Positions 39,656-47,541 of a DNA stretch of 47,541 bases are shown piece by piece (the stretch's first letter is position 1; each line of letters begins with the position of its first letter). The notes under the pieces are model-generated. The model had not been told where the DNA came from and searched no databases. It saw only the letters and a list, made by a program, of their open reading frames with translations. Source of the DNA: an uncultured Christensenellaceae bacterium (GTDB taxonomy: Bacteria > Bacillota > Clostridia > Christensenellales > Aristaeellaceae); assembly GCA_905234985.1 (NCBI GenBank), contig CAJOJQ010000031.1, positions 1 to 47,541 on the forward strand, given 5' to 3'. The translations under genes and the position numbers were made by a program.

Positions 39656-41575
39656 TCAATTCACATAGGGATTGTAAATCACTTCGCCGGTTTCGGCGTT
39701 CCGGGAGAAGTGCTTCACATAGTTCCAGAACAAATCCATGCCGTAATCGGGATGCAGGCCGTGGGGCAGCAGTTCGGTGAAGCTGACGGCCAGCACGGGC
39801 GCGCCCGCTTCGTTGTTCTTGTACCAGGTCACGTTTTCGTATTCGTCGTTCAGCAGCTTCATCACGATTTTGTCGCTCTTGAAGCCCACGGTGGGATAGG
39901 CCTCAAAGTCGTATTCGATGGCGCCTAAGCCGTTGAACTGGGCGAAGAGCTTGATCGCGTCCTGATAGCCCTGGCCCAAGATGCCTTCGGCCTGGTTGTA
40001 CGCGCCGTCCAGGTCGAACTGGGAGGTGGTGAACATCACGGCAACGTCTAACTTTTCAAAGGCGGCGATTTCTTCTTCCGTGGGCACGTGCAGGCCCCAG
40101 GGGGTACCGGCGGCCATGGGCACGGCGGCGGCGAAGAGTTCGGGCGCGCATTCCACCGCTTCCACCGTGGCCGCGCCGCCCATGGAGTAACCGGTCACAT
40201 ACACGCGGCTGGGATCCAGGGCGGGATAGGTTTCCAGCATGTAGCGCACCAGGGCGGGCAGGGCCTTGCCGTTCACGTCGAAGGGAGAAGCGCCGAAGAT
40301 GCCAGCGCCGGGCACGTCGGTGGCGTAGCGGGGGGCCACGATAGCAAGGCGTTCTTTACCAGCCAGCACGATGAGACCTAATTCGTCAGTGGCCTGTACG
40401 GGGTCGTCGCCGCCGCCGTGGTTGGACAGGATCAGGGGAATGCTGTGTTCCGCCGCCGTGCCGTTCAGCGCTTCTTCGGGCAGGAATTCATACCAGGTGT
40501 TCAGGTATTCGCCGTTTTCCGCCTGGAATTCGGAGAAGCGCTCCTCCTGGTGTTCGGTGACGACGATGCCGTCCGGGGTCTTGCCGTTCAGGATGGGGTT
40601 GCGGGCGGTGAGGGTGTAGGGAGCCTGGTTGAAGGAATAGCCGCTGTATGCTCCGGCGGCCACGAACAGGCCGCTCTTCACCACGGGGGTGCGCATGACC
40701 TTGATGAGCAGGGAGTAGTAGGCGTCGTTCACGTATTCGGCCATGGTTTTGCCTTCGTCGGCCACGGCCATCTTCCGCACGGGGAACTGCTGGTTATAGT
40801 ACACGGTTTTGCCGTCGGTGATCTCGCAGGCATAAGCCTCGTTGACCTGCATGAACTTGTCCAGCACCGTTTCCGAAGCGTTTACCAGATACACCGGCAC
40901 GGGAACCGCCACGTCCAGAATTTGCTCCATGTCGGCGTTCACCAGCATCATACCCGCCACGCGGCCGATGTAGTCCAGCTGGGGAGCCACGTAGTTGCAC
41001 AGGAAGGAAGCGCCGCCGCCTAAGCCGATCAGGTAACGGTTGGTCACGCCGCCGTAATAGTAATTGTCGATGTAACCCGCGCCGCCCCGCACGCCGCCGC
41101 CTAAGTTGCACATGGCGGACTGGAGCTGATAGTAGGCGTACTGATCCGCCGCGCCGAAGCCCGCGGCCTTGTCAGCGGGGGTCACCAGCACGGCGCTGCC
41201 GCCCGCCTCGTCGATCATTGCGGTGACGCCAAGGCCCTGCAAATAGGCCAGAGCGGCGGCCTTATCGGCGATTTCCTCGTCCGTATACACCAGGATGTTG
41301 GTGTTCATGCGGTAGGCGGCGGTGAGGCCGGTGTAGGTGCTGGCGCGGTACACGTAGGTGGTGCCCGCGGGGTAGGTTTCCATGGCGGGGTCCGTCACGA
41401 ATTCCTTGCCGTAAAGGGGAGCGAACAGCGCCGGGCCGTTGGCGTGTACTTCCTCCATGGTTTCAAAGGTGGGTTCCACGGGCAGCTGCTGCTGATACCC
41501 CTGCGCCAGAGCGCCGGTACACGCGAACGCGGAGATCAGCACGATCAGGGACAGGAAAAAAGCCAGCCGTTTCAT
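39656..41575 (-). CDS. Secreted esterase, CE1/PHB-depolymerase-like
   Basis: A 639-residue exported protein. Signal peptide MKRLAFFLSLIVLISAFACTGALA. About residues 30-370 form an N-terminal beta-rich region with Gly-rich loops; the C-terminal alpha/beta hydrolase has the oxyanion segment PLILSNHGGGDD, the nucleophile Ser in VTGYSMGGAA and a likely catalytic His in LLPHGLHPDYG. Such enzymes release acetyl or feruloyl groups from plant cell wall polysaccharides outside the cell. It lies just downstream of, and on the same strand as, nothing else in its own unit: promoter and terminator flank it. Confidence 0.85.
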   Translation of the reverse strand: MKRLAFFLSLIVLISAFACTGALAQGYQQQLPVEPTFETMEEVHANGPALFAPLYGKEFVTDPAMETYPAGTTYVYRASTYTGLTAAYRMNTNILVYTDEEIADKAAALAYLQGLGVTAMIDEAGGSAVLVTPADKAAGFGAADQYAYYQLQSAMCNLGGGVRGGAGYIDNYYYGGVTNRYLIGLGGGASFLCNYVAPQLDYIGRVAGMMLVNADMEQILDVAVPVPVYLVNASETVLDKFMQVNEAYACEITDGKTVYYNQQFPVRKMAVADEGKTMAEYVNDAYYSLLIKVMRTPVVKSGLFVAAGAYSGYSFNQAPYTLTARNPILNGKTPDGIVVTEHQEERFSEFQAENGEYLNTWYEFLPEEALNGTAAEHSIPLILSNHGGGDDPVQATDELGLIVLAGKERLAIVAPRYATDVPGAGIFGASPFDVNGKALPALVRYMLETYPALDPSRVYVTGYSMGGAATVEAVECAPELFAAAVPMAAGTPWGLHVPTEEEIAAFEKLDVAVMFTTSQFDLDGAYNQAEGILGQGYQDAIKLFAQFNGLGAIEYDFEAYPTVGFKSDKIVMKLLNDEYENVTWYKNNEAGAPVLAVSFTELLPHGLHPDYGMDLFWNYVKHFSRNAETGEVIYNPYVN

Positions 41576-41631
41576 TGTTGAGGTTCCTCCTTATTTTGCA
41601 GGGCCTTGCCGCCTGCATTTTTTCTGCACAT

Positions 41632-41661
41632 ATTATATCGTCCCCCTTTGAGGAAGAACAA
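41632..41661 (-). promoter_or_regulatory. Promoter of the secreted esterase gene
   Basis: TATAAT (41637-41632) with TTGTTC 18 bp upstream, minus strand. The rest of the 41576-41890 gap is AT-rich near 41850, where GTTATAATAATAG is a probable -10 for the macrodomain gene on the plus strand. Confidence 0.6.
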
Positions 41662-41890
41662 GACGGCCGTTCTTTCCGTATCAGTTGACTCGATTGCCAG
41701 GCAAACAGGCCCGTTCGGGCCGCCGGAGACGTCTTTTTGCCTCAAGTCGATTTCGCTGCTCCGTATTAAGGAGAAAAAAACGGCGTGGAAAGGAAAGCCT
41801 TTATGCCGGTTGGGATCGCTGTGTTCTTTTCAGCGTGCGGGGTATGTGTTATAATAATAGTAGGAATTTTTCAGAGAAAGGATGTCCTGT

Positions 41891-42358
41891 ATGCCGTTTG
41901 AAATCGTTCGGAACGATATTACGAAAATGAAGGTGGACGCCATCGTGAACGCGGCCAATTCCTCCCTGCTGGGGGGCGGCGGCGTGGACGGGGCCATTCA
42001 CTGGGCCGCCGGGCCGGAGCTGCTCAGGGAATGCATGACCCTGGGGGGCTGCAATCCGGGCGAAGCGAAAATCACCGGGGGCTACCGTCTGCCCGCGAAA
42101 TACGTGATCCACACGGTCGGCCCCGTCTGGCACGGCGGAAACTTCGGGGAAAAGGAGCTGCTCACCGCCTGCTACCGCCATTCCCTGGAGCTGGCTTCGG
42201 CCCACGGCTGTGAAACGGTGGCCTTTCCCATGATTTCCGCGGGCGCTTACGGCTACCCCTGGGACGAGGCCATGGCCGTGGCGGTGGATACCATCACCCA
42301 ATACCTGAACGACCACGACCTGACGGTGTATCTGGTGATTTTCGGGCGCGCGGAATAA
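41891..42358 (+). CDS. Macrodomain (ADP-ribose-binding) protein
   Basis: A 155-residue stand-alone macrodomain. [23 protein letters not shown] is split across the ADP-ribose site, with [15 protein letters not shown] and [16 protein letters not shown] completing it. This is the O-acetyl-ADP-ribose/ADP-ribosyl deacylase (YmdB/MacroD-like) type, which hydrolyses ADP-ribose esters. ATG 41891 is chosen because AGAAAGG lies 9 nt upstream. Monocistronic, just ahead of the c-di-GMP enzyme gene. Confidence 0.93.
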   Translation: MPFEIVRNDITKMKVDAIVNAANSSLLGGGGVDGAIHWAAGPELLRECMTLGGCNPGEAKITGGYRLPAKYVIHTVGPVWHGGNFGEKELLTACYRHSLELASAHGCETVAFPMISAGAYGYPWDEAMAVAVDTITQYLNDHDLTVYLVIFGRAE

Positions 42359-42401
42359 GAAAGAGATAAAATTTCTGTGTACAAACATGAAAGGATTCCC
42401 T

Positions 42402-42429
42402 TGTCATTCGGGCGATAATCCCGTATAAT
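42402..42429 (+). promoter_or_regulatory. Promoter of the c-di-GMP phosphodiesterase gene
   Basis: TTGTCA (42402-42407), 16-bp spacer, TATAAT (42424-42429). Confidence 0.75.
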
Positions 42430-42472
42430 AACATTGGACTATTTTAACGATCAGAACACGGGGGAGGAAGCG

Positions 42473-45415
42473 ATGCTGATGAAAGGCATCAGAGCGAATA
42501 CAATCAACGGGAAACGCTTCATTTTAGCGGTCCTCTGCGCCGCGCTGGCGCTGACCCTGATCGCGCCCGGGGCGTTTTCGGAGGAACCGGCGGCCAAGAC
42601 GGTGCGCGTGGGCTGGTACGATTCGCCCTTTAATCAGAAGGATCAGTTCGGCAGGCGCTCCGGCTACGCCTACGAGTACCAGCAGAAAATCGCCGCTTAT
42701 ACCGGCTGGACCTATGAATATGTGGAGGCCAGCTGGCCGGAGTTGCTGACAATGCTGGAGGCGGGGGAAATCGACCTGCTCAGCGACGTTTCCTTTACCC
42801 AGGATCGGGCGGAGCGCATGCTGTTCGCCTCCCTGCCCATGGGTTCGGAAAGCTATTACGCCTTTATTTCCAGCAGCAACCGCTCCATTACGCCCGAGGA
42901 CGTATCTTCCTTTAACGGCAAGCGGGTGGGCGTGAACGCGGGCAGCGTGCAGGCGGAGCTGTTTTCGGCCTGGGCCCAGGAGCATGGGGTGCAGGCGGAG
43001 CTGACGCCTCTCACCGTGACCGAAGTGGAATGCATGCAGATGCTGTACAACGGCGCAATCGACGTGTACGTCACCATCGACGCCTATGGCAGCGACAGCG
43101 CCTGCGTGCCCGTGTGCAAGATCGGCCAGTCCGATTTCTATTTTGCCGTGAGCAAAGCGCGGCCCGACCTGCTGGCCGAGCTGAATAACGCCATGAGCAG
43201 GATCCAGGATGAAAACCGGTTCTATAATCAGCAGCTGTTCGACCAGTACGTGCGGCGCAGCGGCGTGAACACCTTCATCACCTCCGGCGAGATGGACTGG
43301 CTTGCCGACCACGGGGCCATCCGCGTGGGGTACCGGGCGGGCTATCTTCCCTACTGCGACGTGGATATGATGACGGGTGAGTTTACCGGCGCGCTGAAGG
43401 ATTATTTTGCCTATGCCGCCGCCGCCCTGAAAAACGCGGACGTGGAATTTGTTCCCATGGCCTACGCTACTGTGGGCGCCGCCCTGGAAGCGCTGCAAAA
43501 CGGGGAAGTGGACTGCGTGTTCCCCGTGAACTTAAGCTCCTTTGACGCGGAGGAAAAGGGCTTGATCGTCACCTCCCCCCTCGTGCGGGCGGAGCTGTAC
43601 GCCGTGGTGAAAAACGCGGATCGTCAAAGCGCCCTGTTCTGGCCGGAAACCACCGTGGCCGTCGTCATGGGCGACGTGAGCCGCGAGGTATTCGTCAAGG
43701 ATAATTACCCCGCCTGGAAGGTCATGCGCTACAGCAGCACTGAGGAATGCCTGCGGGCCGTGCGGGGCGGGGAAGCCAATTGCTGCCTGCTCGGCAATTC
43801 CCGCGTGTTTGAGTACGATTCCATTATGGATCAGTACGGTCTGTCCGCCGTCGCCACAGGGAAAACCATACCCCAGGCCTTTGTCCTGCGCAGGGGCAGC
43901 GACCAGCTGTATTCCATCCTGAACAAAACCATCGGCCTGATCCCCAGCGCCACCGTGGACGCCATGATCGCCAGCTATTCTTATCATGACGATAAGGTGA
44001 CGGTGCTGGAATTCATCAAGGAAAACAGCGCCTCCGTCATTTTTGTGATCATCGCCGTGTCCCTGGCAATCATCGTGCTGTTGATGCAGAGCCTGAAAAA
44101 CGCCCGCCGGGCCAACGAAGGGGAACGGCTGATCAACGCCACGGAATTGGACCCCCTCACCGCGCTGTACAATAAGGGCTTCTTCTTCCAGTACGCCAAC
44201 CGCATCCACCAGGACGACCCGGAGAAGGCCATGGACGCCATCGTGCTGGACGTGGAGCGCTTTCATTCCGTGAACGCCCTGAACGGTCGGGAATTCGGCG
44301 ATTTCGTGCTGCGCCTCATCGGCGGCGAGATCCGCACCTTATTAGGCGAAAAGGAGGGCATCGCCAGCCGCTTCGACGGCGACCGCTTCGATATTTACTG
44401 CGAACACCTGGACGAGTATCAGTCCCTGTTCGACCGCCTGCAGAACCGGCTGAACGAGCTTTCCCGCAACGCCTGCGTGCGCCTGTTCATGGGCGTCATG
44501 CCCTGGGAGCAGGGCATCGACCCCAGCCAGCAGTTTGACCGGGCCTGGTCGGCCTGCAACTCGGCGCGCAAGGGGTATCAGACCCGCCTGATCGTGTACA
44601 ACCAGAAAATGCGCGATAAGGAAATGCAGGAACAGCGCCTGCTGAACGATCTGCATCGGGCGGTGGAGGATCACCAGTTCGAGGTGTACTACCAGCCCAA
44701 ATACAACGTGCAGGGCAGCACCCCCGTGCTGTGCAGCGCCGAGGCCTTGGTGCGCTGGCACCATCCCGAGCTGGGCCTGATCCCGCCGGATCAGTTTATT
44801 CCCCTCTTTGAGCGGGATGGGCGCATCAGCATGGTGGACCATTACGTGTGGGCGGAGGCCGCCAAGCAGATCGCCCGCTGGCGCGACCAGTACGGGATCA
44901 CCGTGCCCGTGTCCGTCAACCTGTCCCGGCTGGATGTGTTCGACCCCGCCCTGGAAAGCGTGCTGGAGGAACTGGTGGAACGGAACAAGCTGGACCGCAA
45001 GTCCCTCAAGCTGGAAGTGACCGAATCGGCCTACACCGACAACGCCGAGCATCTGGTGGCCCTCATCGAGCGCCTGCGCGGCAAGGGCTACGAAATAGAA
45101 ATGGACGATTTCGGCACCGGCTATTCCTCCCTGAATATGCTTTCCTCCATGCCGGTGGACGTGCTGAAAATGGATAAGACCTTCATTCAGAACCTGGACC
45201 GGGACGATAAGGACGTTCATTTGGTGCAGCTGATCCTGGAAATCGCCAAGACCCTGAAAGTGCCCGTGGTGGCGGAGGGCGTGGAAACCGAAAGCCAGAT
45301 GAACCTCCTCAAGGAGCTGGGCTGCGCCCTGGTGCAGGGCTATTACTTCTCCCATCCCATGCCGCCGGAGGATTTCGGCAAGAACATTTTGGGCGGCGCG
45401 GCGGCGGCGGAATGA
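42473..45415 (+). CDS. Membrane c-di-GMP phosphodiesterase: two SBP_bac_3 domains, degenerate GGDEF, EAL
   Basis: About 980 residues. Signal/anchor segment (about 16-35), two extracytoplasmic amino-acid-binding-type (SBP_bac_3) domains in tandem (about 40-265 and 270-505), a TM helix (about 519-541), a GGDEF domain whose active-site motif is SRFDGDRFDI instead of GGDEF (so inactive), and an EAL domain with EALVRWHHP, NLSRLD, LEVTES, MDDFGTGYSS, KMDKTFI and AEGVET intact. It should hydrolyse c-di-GMP in response to an extracellular ligand. The arrangement of paired binding domains recalls BvgS sensors. ATG 42473 has GGGGGAGG 6 nt upstream. Confidence 0.93.
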   Translation: MLMKGIRANTINGKRFILAVLCAALALTLIAPGAFSEEPAAKTVRVGWYDSPFNQKDQFGRRSGYAYEYQQKIAAYTGWTYEYVEASWPELLTMLEAGEIDLLSDVSFTQDRAERMLFASLPMGSESYYAFISSSNRSITPEDVSSFNGKRVGVNAGSVQAELFSAWAQEHGVQAELTPLTVTEVECMQMLYNGAIDVYVTIDAYGSDSACVPVCKIGQSDFYFAVSKARPDLLAELNNAMSRIQDENRFYNQQLFDQYVRRSGVNTFITSGEMDWLADHGAIRVGYRAGYLPYCDVDMMTGEFTGALKDYFAYAAAALKNADVEFVPMAYATVGAALEALQNGEVDCVFPVNLSSFDAEEKGLIVTSPLVRAELYAVVKNADRQSALFWPETTVAVVMGDVSREVFVKDNYPAWKVMRYSSTEECLRAVRGGEANCCLLGNSRVFEYDSIMDQYGLSAVATGKTIPQAFVLRRGSDQLYSILNKTIGLIPSATVDAMIASYSYHDDKVTVLEFIKENSASVIFVIIAVSLAIIVLLMQSLKNARRANEGERLINATELDPLTALYNKGFFFQYANRIHQDDPEKAMDAIVLDVERFHSVNALNGREFGDFVLRLIGGEIRTLLGEKEGIASRFDGDRFDIYCEHLDEYQSLFDRLQNRLNELSRNACVRLFMGVMPWEQGIDPSQQFDRAWSACNSARKGYQTRLIVYNQKMRDKEMQEQRLLNDLHRAVEDHQFEVYYQPKYNVQGSTPVLCSAEALVRWHHPELGLIPPDQFIPLFERDGRISMVDHYVWAEAAKQIARWRDQYGITVPVSVNLSRLDVFDPALESVLEELVERNKLDRKSLKLEVTESAYTDNAEHLVALIERLRGKGYEIEMDDFGTGYSSLNMLSSMPVDVLKMDKTFIQNLDRDDKDVHLVQLILEIAKTLKVPVVAEGVETESQMNLLKELGCALVQGYYFSHPMPPEDFGKNILGGAAAAE

Positions 45416-45459
45416 GGCTCGCCCGGGCATGCCTGAAGCCCATCGAATTGAATACGCGT

Positions 45460-45491
45460 AAGCCCCGGCTGAATGCCGGGGCTTGATTTTT
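45460..45491 (+). terminator. Terminator of the c-di-GMP phosphodiesterase gene
   Basis: AAGCCCCGGC pairs with GCCGGGGCTT around TGAAT, followed by GATTTTT. Confidence 0.92.
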
Positions 45492-45518
45492 CCAGCATGC
45501 TTGACATCCGGCAATTGC

Positions 45519-45537
45519 GGGCGGATCATATCCGCCC
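45519..45537. repeat. Palindrome GGGCGGAT-CAT-ATCCGCCC
   Basis: A perfect 8-bp inverted repeat with a 3-nt loop, followed by CTACG. The form resembles the short dispersed palindromes common in gut Clostridia genomes; only one copy is in this window. The remaining gap 45540-45620 shows nothing I can name. Confidence 0.5.
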
Positions 45538-45626
45538 CTACGCCATTTCATTGAAACTATCGCCTTCGTTCGGCGTGGGTTCAGGCAATGCGTTGGACGC
45601 CGCATGCAAATTATGCGCAAATCCTC

Positions 45627-45681
45627 TTGACAAAATAAATGGAACCGTTTAATATAGTATTGAAAACTATATTAAACGGTT
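45627..45681 (+). promoter_or_regulatory. Promoter overlapped by a perfect 16-bp inverted repeat
   Basis: TTGACA (45627-45632), 17-bp spacer, TAATAT (45650-45655). The inverted repeat AACCGTTTAATATAGT (45643-45658) / ACTATATTAAACGGTT (45666-45681), loop 7 nt, covers the -10 box and the transcription start. A DNA-binding repressor site is the simplest reading; the right arm followed by TTT could alternatively act as a hairpin in the nascent RNA. Confidence 0.75.
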
Positions 45682-45712
45682 TTTAAATTTATTTTTCAGG
45701 AGGGAACATGCC

Positions 45713-46372
45713 ATGACCCAGGCGCGGGCGGGGCTGAACATCCGCATTCCCCATTATACATTGGGAGAAGAAATTTTTAACGCCATATCCCACGGCGTCG
45801 GGGGACTGTTGAGCGTGCTGGCCCTGGTGCTGATGCTGGCGCGGGCCAGGGGCGCGCTTGCGGTGGTTTCCGTCAGCCTGTTCGGGGCGGCCATGGTGAC
45901 GCTTTACGTCATTTCCTGCGTGTACCACGCCCTGTCCCGCCGCACGGAAGGGAAAAAGGTGCTGCGGGTCATCGACCATTGCAACGTGTTTTTGCTGGTG
46001 CTGTGTACCTATGTGCCCGTCGCCCTGTTAGGCGTGGGCGGGGCGCTGGGCTGGGCGCTGCTTTCCGTGGTGGCCGCCTTCGCGGTGACGGGCATCGTGT
46101 TCAACGCCATCCGGGTGGACCGGTTCAAGGTGCTGTCGGTGGTCTGCCATCTGGTCAGCGGCTGGAGCATCCTGCTGGGCATTCCACGGCTGCTGGAAAC
46201 CATGGGACAAACCGGCGTTTTGTTCCTGGTGCTGGGCGGGGCCTTGTATTCCGTCGGCGCGGCGCTGTACGGCCTCGGCGCGAAGAAAAAATATATCCAT
46301 TCCGTGTTCCATCTGTTCTGCCTGGCCGGTACGTTTTGCCACTTCTGGGCGGTGAACAGTTATCTGCTGTGA
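45713..46372 (+). CDS. Hemolysin III (PAQR-like) family membrane protein
   Basis: A 219-residue protein with seven TM helices. Metal-type signature residues are visible: EEIFNAISHGVGG, YHAL, VIDHCNVF and the C-terminal HSVFHLFCLAGTFCHF. Bacterial members (YqfA/TrhA) affect membrane energetics and fluidity; the hemolysin label is historical. AGGAGGG lies 6 nt upstream. It ends 4 bp from the convergent channel gene with no clear terminator between. Confidence 0.92.
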   Translation: MTQARAGLNIRIPHYTLGEEIFNAISHGVGGLLSVLALVLMLARARGALAVVSVSLFGAAMVTLYVISCVYHALSRRTEGKKVLRVIDHCNVFLLVLCTYVPVALLGVGGALGWALLSVVAAFAVTGIVFNAIRVDRFKVLSVVCHLVSGWSILLGIPRLLETMGQTGVLFLVLGGALYSVGAALYGLGAKKKYIHSVFHLFCLAGTFCHFWAVNSYLL

Positions 46373-46376
46373 TCGT

Positions 46377-47192
46377 CTATTTCAGCTTTTTTCCGCAGTA
46401 GGGGCAGAATTTCTTTTCTTCCTCCTCCGCCTGCTTTTCGGAGGAGATCACCGAGGAAAAGCCTGCCGTGATGATGCCGGTGGGGATGGCGATGATCCCG
46501 ATGCCCACCAGACTGATGATGGAGGCGAAGAACCGCCCCGTCGCCGTGATGGGGTACACGTCCCCGTAGCCCACGGTGGTCAGCGCGCAGATGGCCCACC
46601 ACATGGAGGCGATCACGTTGGGGAACTGGTCGGGCTGCACGGGATTTTCCACGGTGTACATAATAATGGAAGAAAATAGCATCACCGTAAAGCACAGCAC
46701 CATGGAAATGACCAGCCGGGACGCGGAAACGCGGATCACCTGCAAAATGGTATGCATGGCGTCGAAATAACGGCCTAACTTGAACACCCGGAACAGCCGG
46801 AACAGGCGGAACAGCAGCACCACCCGCAAATAGTGGGTTTCGGCGGAGAGGAAGGGCAGGTAAAAGGGCACGATGGCCAGCAAATCCATCAGTGCCATGA
46901 AGGAAAGCATGTATTTCAGGCGCGGATGCTCCGCCTCGGGGTACAAAATGTCCGCCGTCCAGATGCGGGCTAAATATTCCAGGGTAAAAACCGCTACCGT
47001 CAGCACTTCAAACGCCCGGAAGGTCGCGGCGTACTTCGCGGCCAGCGCTTCAAAGGATTCCAGCACGATGGATACGATGCTCAGCACGATCAGCGCCATG
47101 ATCAGCAGGTCAAAGGTCCGGCTGGCCCGGTCGCTGCCGTCGTCCTTGCTGATGATATCGAACACCCGCGCCCGGATGTGCGCGTAGGACAT
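46377..47192 (-). CDS. Voltage-gated potassium channel (Kv type)
   Basis: A 271-residue six-TM channel subunit. S1-S4 voltage sensor with a positively charged S4 (LFRLFRLFRVFKLGRY), then the pore with selectivity filter TTVGYGD and a C-terminal S6. The short cytoplasmic end has a charged segment (SSEKQAEEEEKK) and a single CPYC pair, a half zinc ribbon that could bind metal between subunits. It works as a tetramer in the membrane. The start MSYAHIRARV has GGGGGG about 7 nt upstream. Confidence 0.93.
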   Translation of the reverse strand: MSYAHIRARVFDIISKDDGSDRASRTFDLLIMALIVLSIVSIVLESFEALAAKYAATFRAFEVLTVAVFTLEYLARIWTADILYPEAEHPRLKYMLSFMALMDLLAIVPFYLPFLSAETHYLRVVLLFRLFRLFRVFKLGRYFDAMHTILQVIRVSASRLVISMVLCFTVMLFSSIIMYTVENPVQPDQFPNVIASMWWAICALTTVGYGDVYPITATGRFFASIISLVGIGIIAIPTGIITAGFSSVISSEKQAEEEEKKFCPYCGKKLK

Positions 47193-47230
47193 AACCCGTC
47201 CCCCCGTTTCTGCAAAAATAATATGTAAAA

Positions 47231-47259
47231 AGTATATCATCTGTTCCCTTTTCTGTAAA
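47231..47259 (-). promoter_or_regulatory. Promoter of the potassium channel gene
   Basis: TTTACA (47259-47254), 17-bp spacer, TATACT (47236-47231), minus strand. Confidence 0.75.
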
Positions 47260-47267
47260 CAAAAAGC

Positions 47268-47291
47268 AGGCTGCCGCGGCGGCCTTTTTTG
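47268..47291. terminator. Terminator-like hairpin near the window end
   Basis: AGGCTGC pairs with GCGGCCT around CGCG (one G-T pair) with T-runs on both sides. No plus-strand gene precedes it, so it may end a minus-strand transcript entering from beyond 47541. Confidence 0.55.
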
Positions 47292-47471
47292 CTTTTCGGA
47301 GATCGGGAAGGAGATAATAGGAACGTTTGTTCTTTTAAAACACGAACATTAAGACGAGATGCAAGGAAAATAGTACGGAGAATATACCCATATAGCAAGA
47401 AAGATTATGCAAGATAATGTTCGGAAAAGAGTCAAAGAAGGAAAAAAGGGGAGAAAAAAGCGAAAAAGTTG

Positions 47472-47500
47472 TTGACAGAGGGGGCATGTCGTGGTATTAT
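47472..47500 (+). promoter_or_regulatory. Strong promoter running off the window
   Basis: TTGACA (47472-47477), 17-bp spacer, TATTAT (47495-47500), preceded by AAAAAGTTG. The AAAAAGTTGTTGACA form is common at rRNA and tRNA operon promoters of Firmicutes. The first transcribed bases are GC-rich with no start codon. The rest of 47300-47460 is purine-rich and AT-rich, without a gene. Confidence 0.75.
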
Positions 47501-47541
47501 ATCCAAGCGCTCGAAAAACGGGGCTTCGCGAGAGGGTCCGG

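Noticed and set aside
47501..47541. Start of an rRNA operon
   Set aside because: Only the promoter style supports it; too few transcribed bases are in the window to identify a product.

Overview
The window reads as chromosome from a GC-rich, Gram-positive, spore-forming-lineage member of the Clostridia, probably an uncultured gut or rumen type; no finer placement can be supported. The grounds are: spmA/spmB sporulation genes, AbrB-type regulator, a CdaA/YbbR c-di-AMP module, a T-box leader, lipoprotein sugar sensors with YesM/YesN-type kinase and regulator, many TTG/GTG starts behind strong GGAGG sites, and classical TTGACA/TATAAT promoters.

Layout. 1-1.6 kb: GC-rich non-coding DNA with tandem and inverted repeats, then tRNA-Ser(GGA) on the minus strand. 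2-6 kb: a GH50-like glycosidase, then a translationally overlapped trio (feruloyl-type esterase, RidA, NUDIX). 6-7.2 kb: an AT-rich patch with two tiny coupled ORFs and a secreted protein of unknown function. 7.3-13.5 kb (minus): an OmpR-type two-component system and a 1264-residue lipoprotein/membrane-anchored coiled coil ending in a parvulin-like domain. 13.7-17 kb (minus): P1-family D-aminopeptidase, D-amino-acid aminotransferase and DppA, a D-amino-acid peptide salvage set, with an AbrB regulator upstream. 17.2-18.2 kb: spmAB. 18.4-19.8 kb (minus): a tryptophan T-box controlling a lone TrpX-like binding protein. 20-22.4 kb: uridine kinase family protein; YdcF-like protein and RadC (minus). 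22.6-26.9 kb: cdaA, cdaR, a novel membrane protein and an RsmF-like rRNA methyltransferase, all overlapping. 27.2-30.3 kb: rarA (minus), a secreted unknown protein and a nitroreductase. 30.4-41.6 kb (minus): a furanose-type sugar ABC importer (YtfQ/YtfR/YtfT/YjfF-like), its three-component sensing system (binding lipoprotein, YesM-like kinase, YesN-like regulator) and a secreted CE1-type esterase. 41.9-47.5 kb: macrodomain protein, a membrane c-di-GMP phosphodiesterase with two extracellular binding domains, hemolysin-III family protein, a Kv-type potassium channel, and a strong promoter that runs off the window.

The genes combine plant-polysaccharide use (glycosidase, two esterases, sugar importer plus sensor), recycling of D-amino-acid peptides, and cyclic-dinucleotide signalling.

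The most unusual signal is in the spaces between genes. At least three copies (3995-4402, 18248-18450, 26893-27252) and one fragment (30331-30366) of a MITE-like element were found. Its ends are inverted copies of each other and each folds into two hairpins; two copies enclose a ~125-nt multi-stem junction whose stems differ by compensatory changes. The copies sit against gene 3' ends, and one supplies the last codons of two convergent genes. A second family consists of short heptamer arrays in inverted orientation around an AT-rich core (14.5, 15.5 and 19.9 kb). Other gaps (upstream of cdaA, downstream of the uridine kinase gene) are packed with consecutive perfect hairpins.
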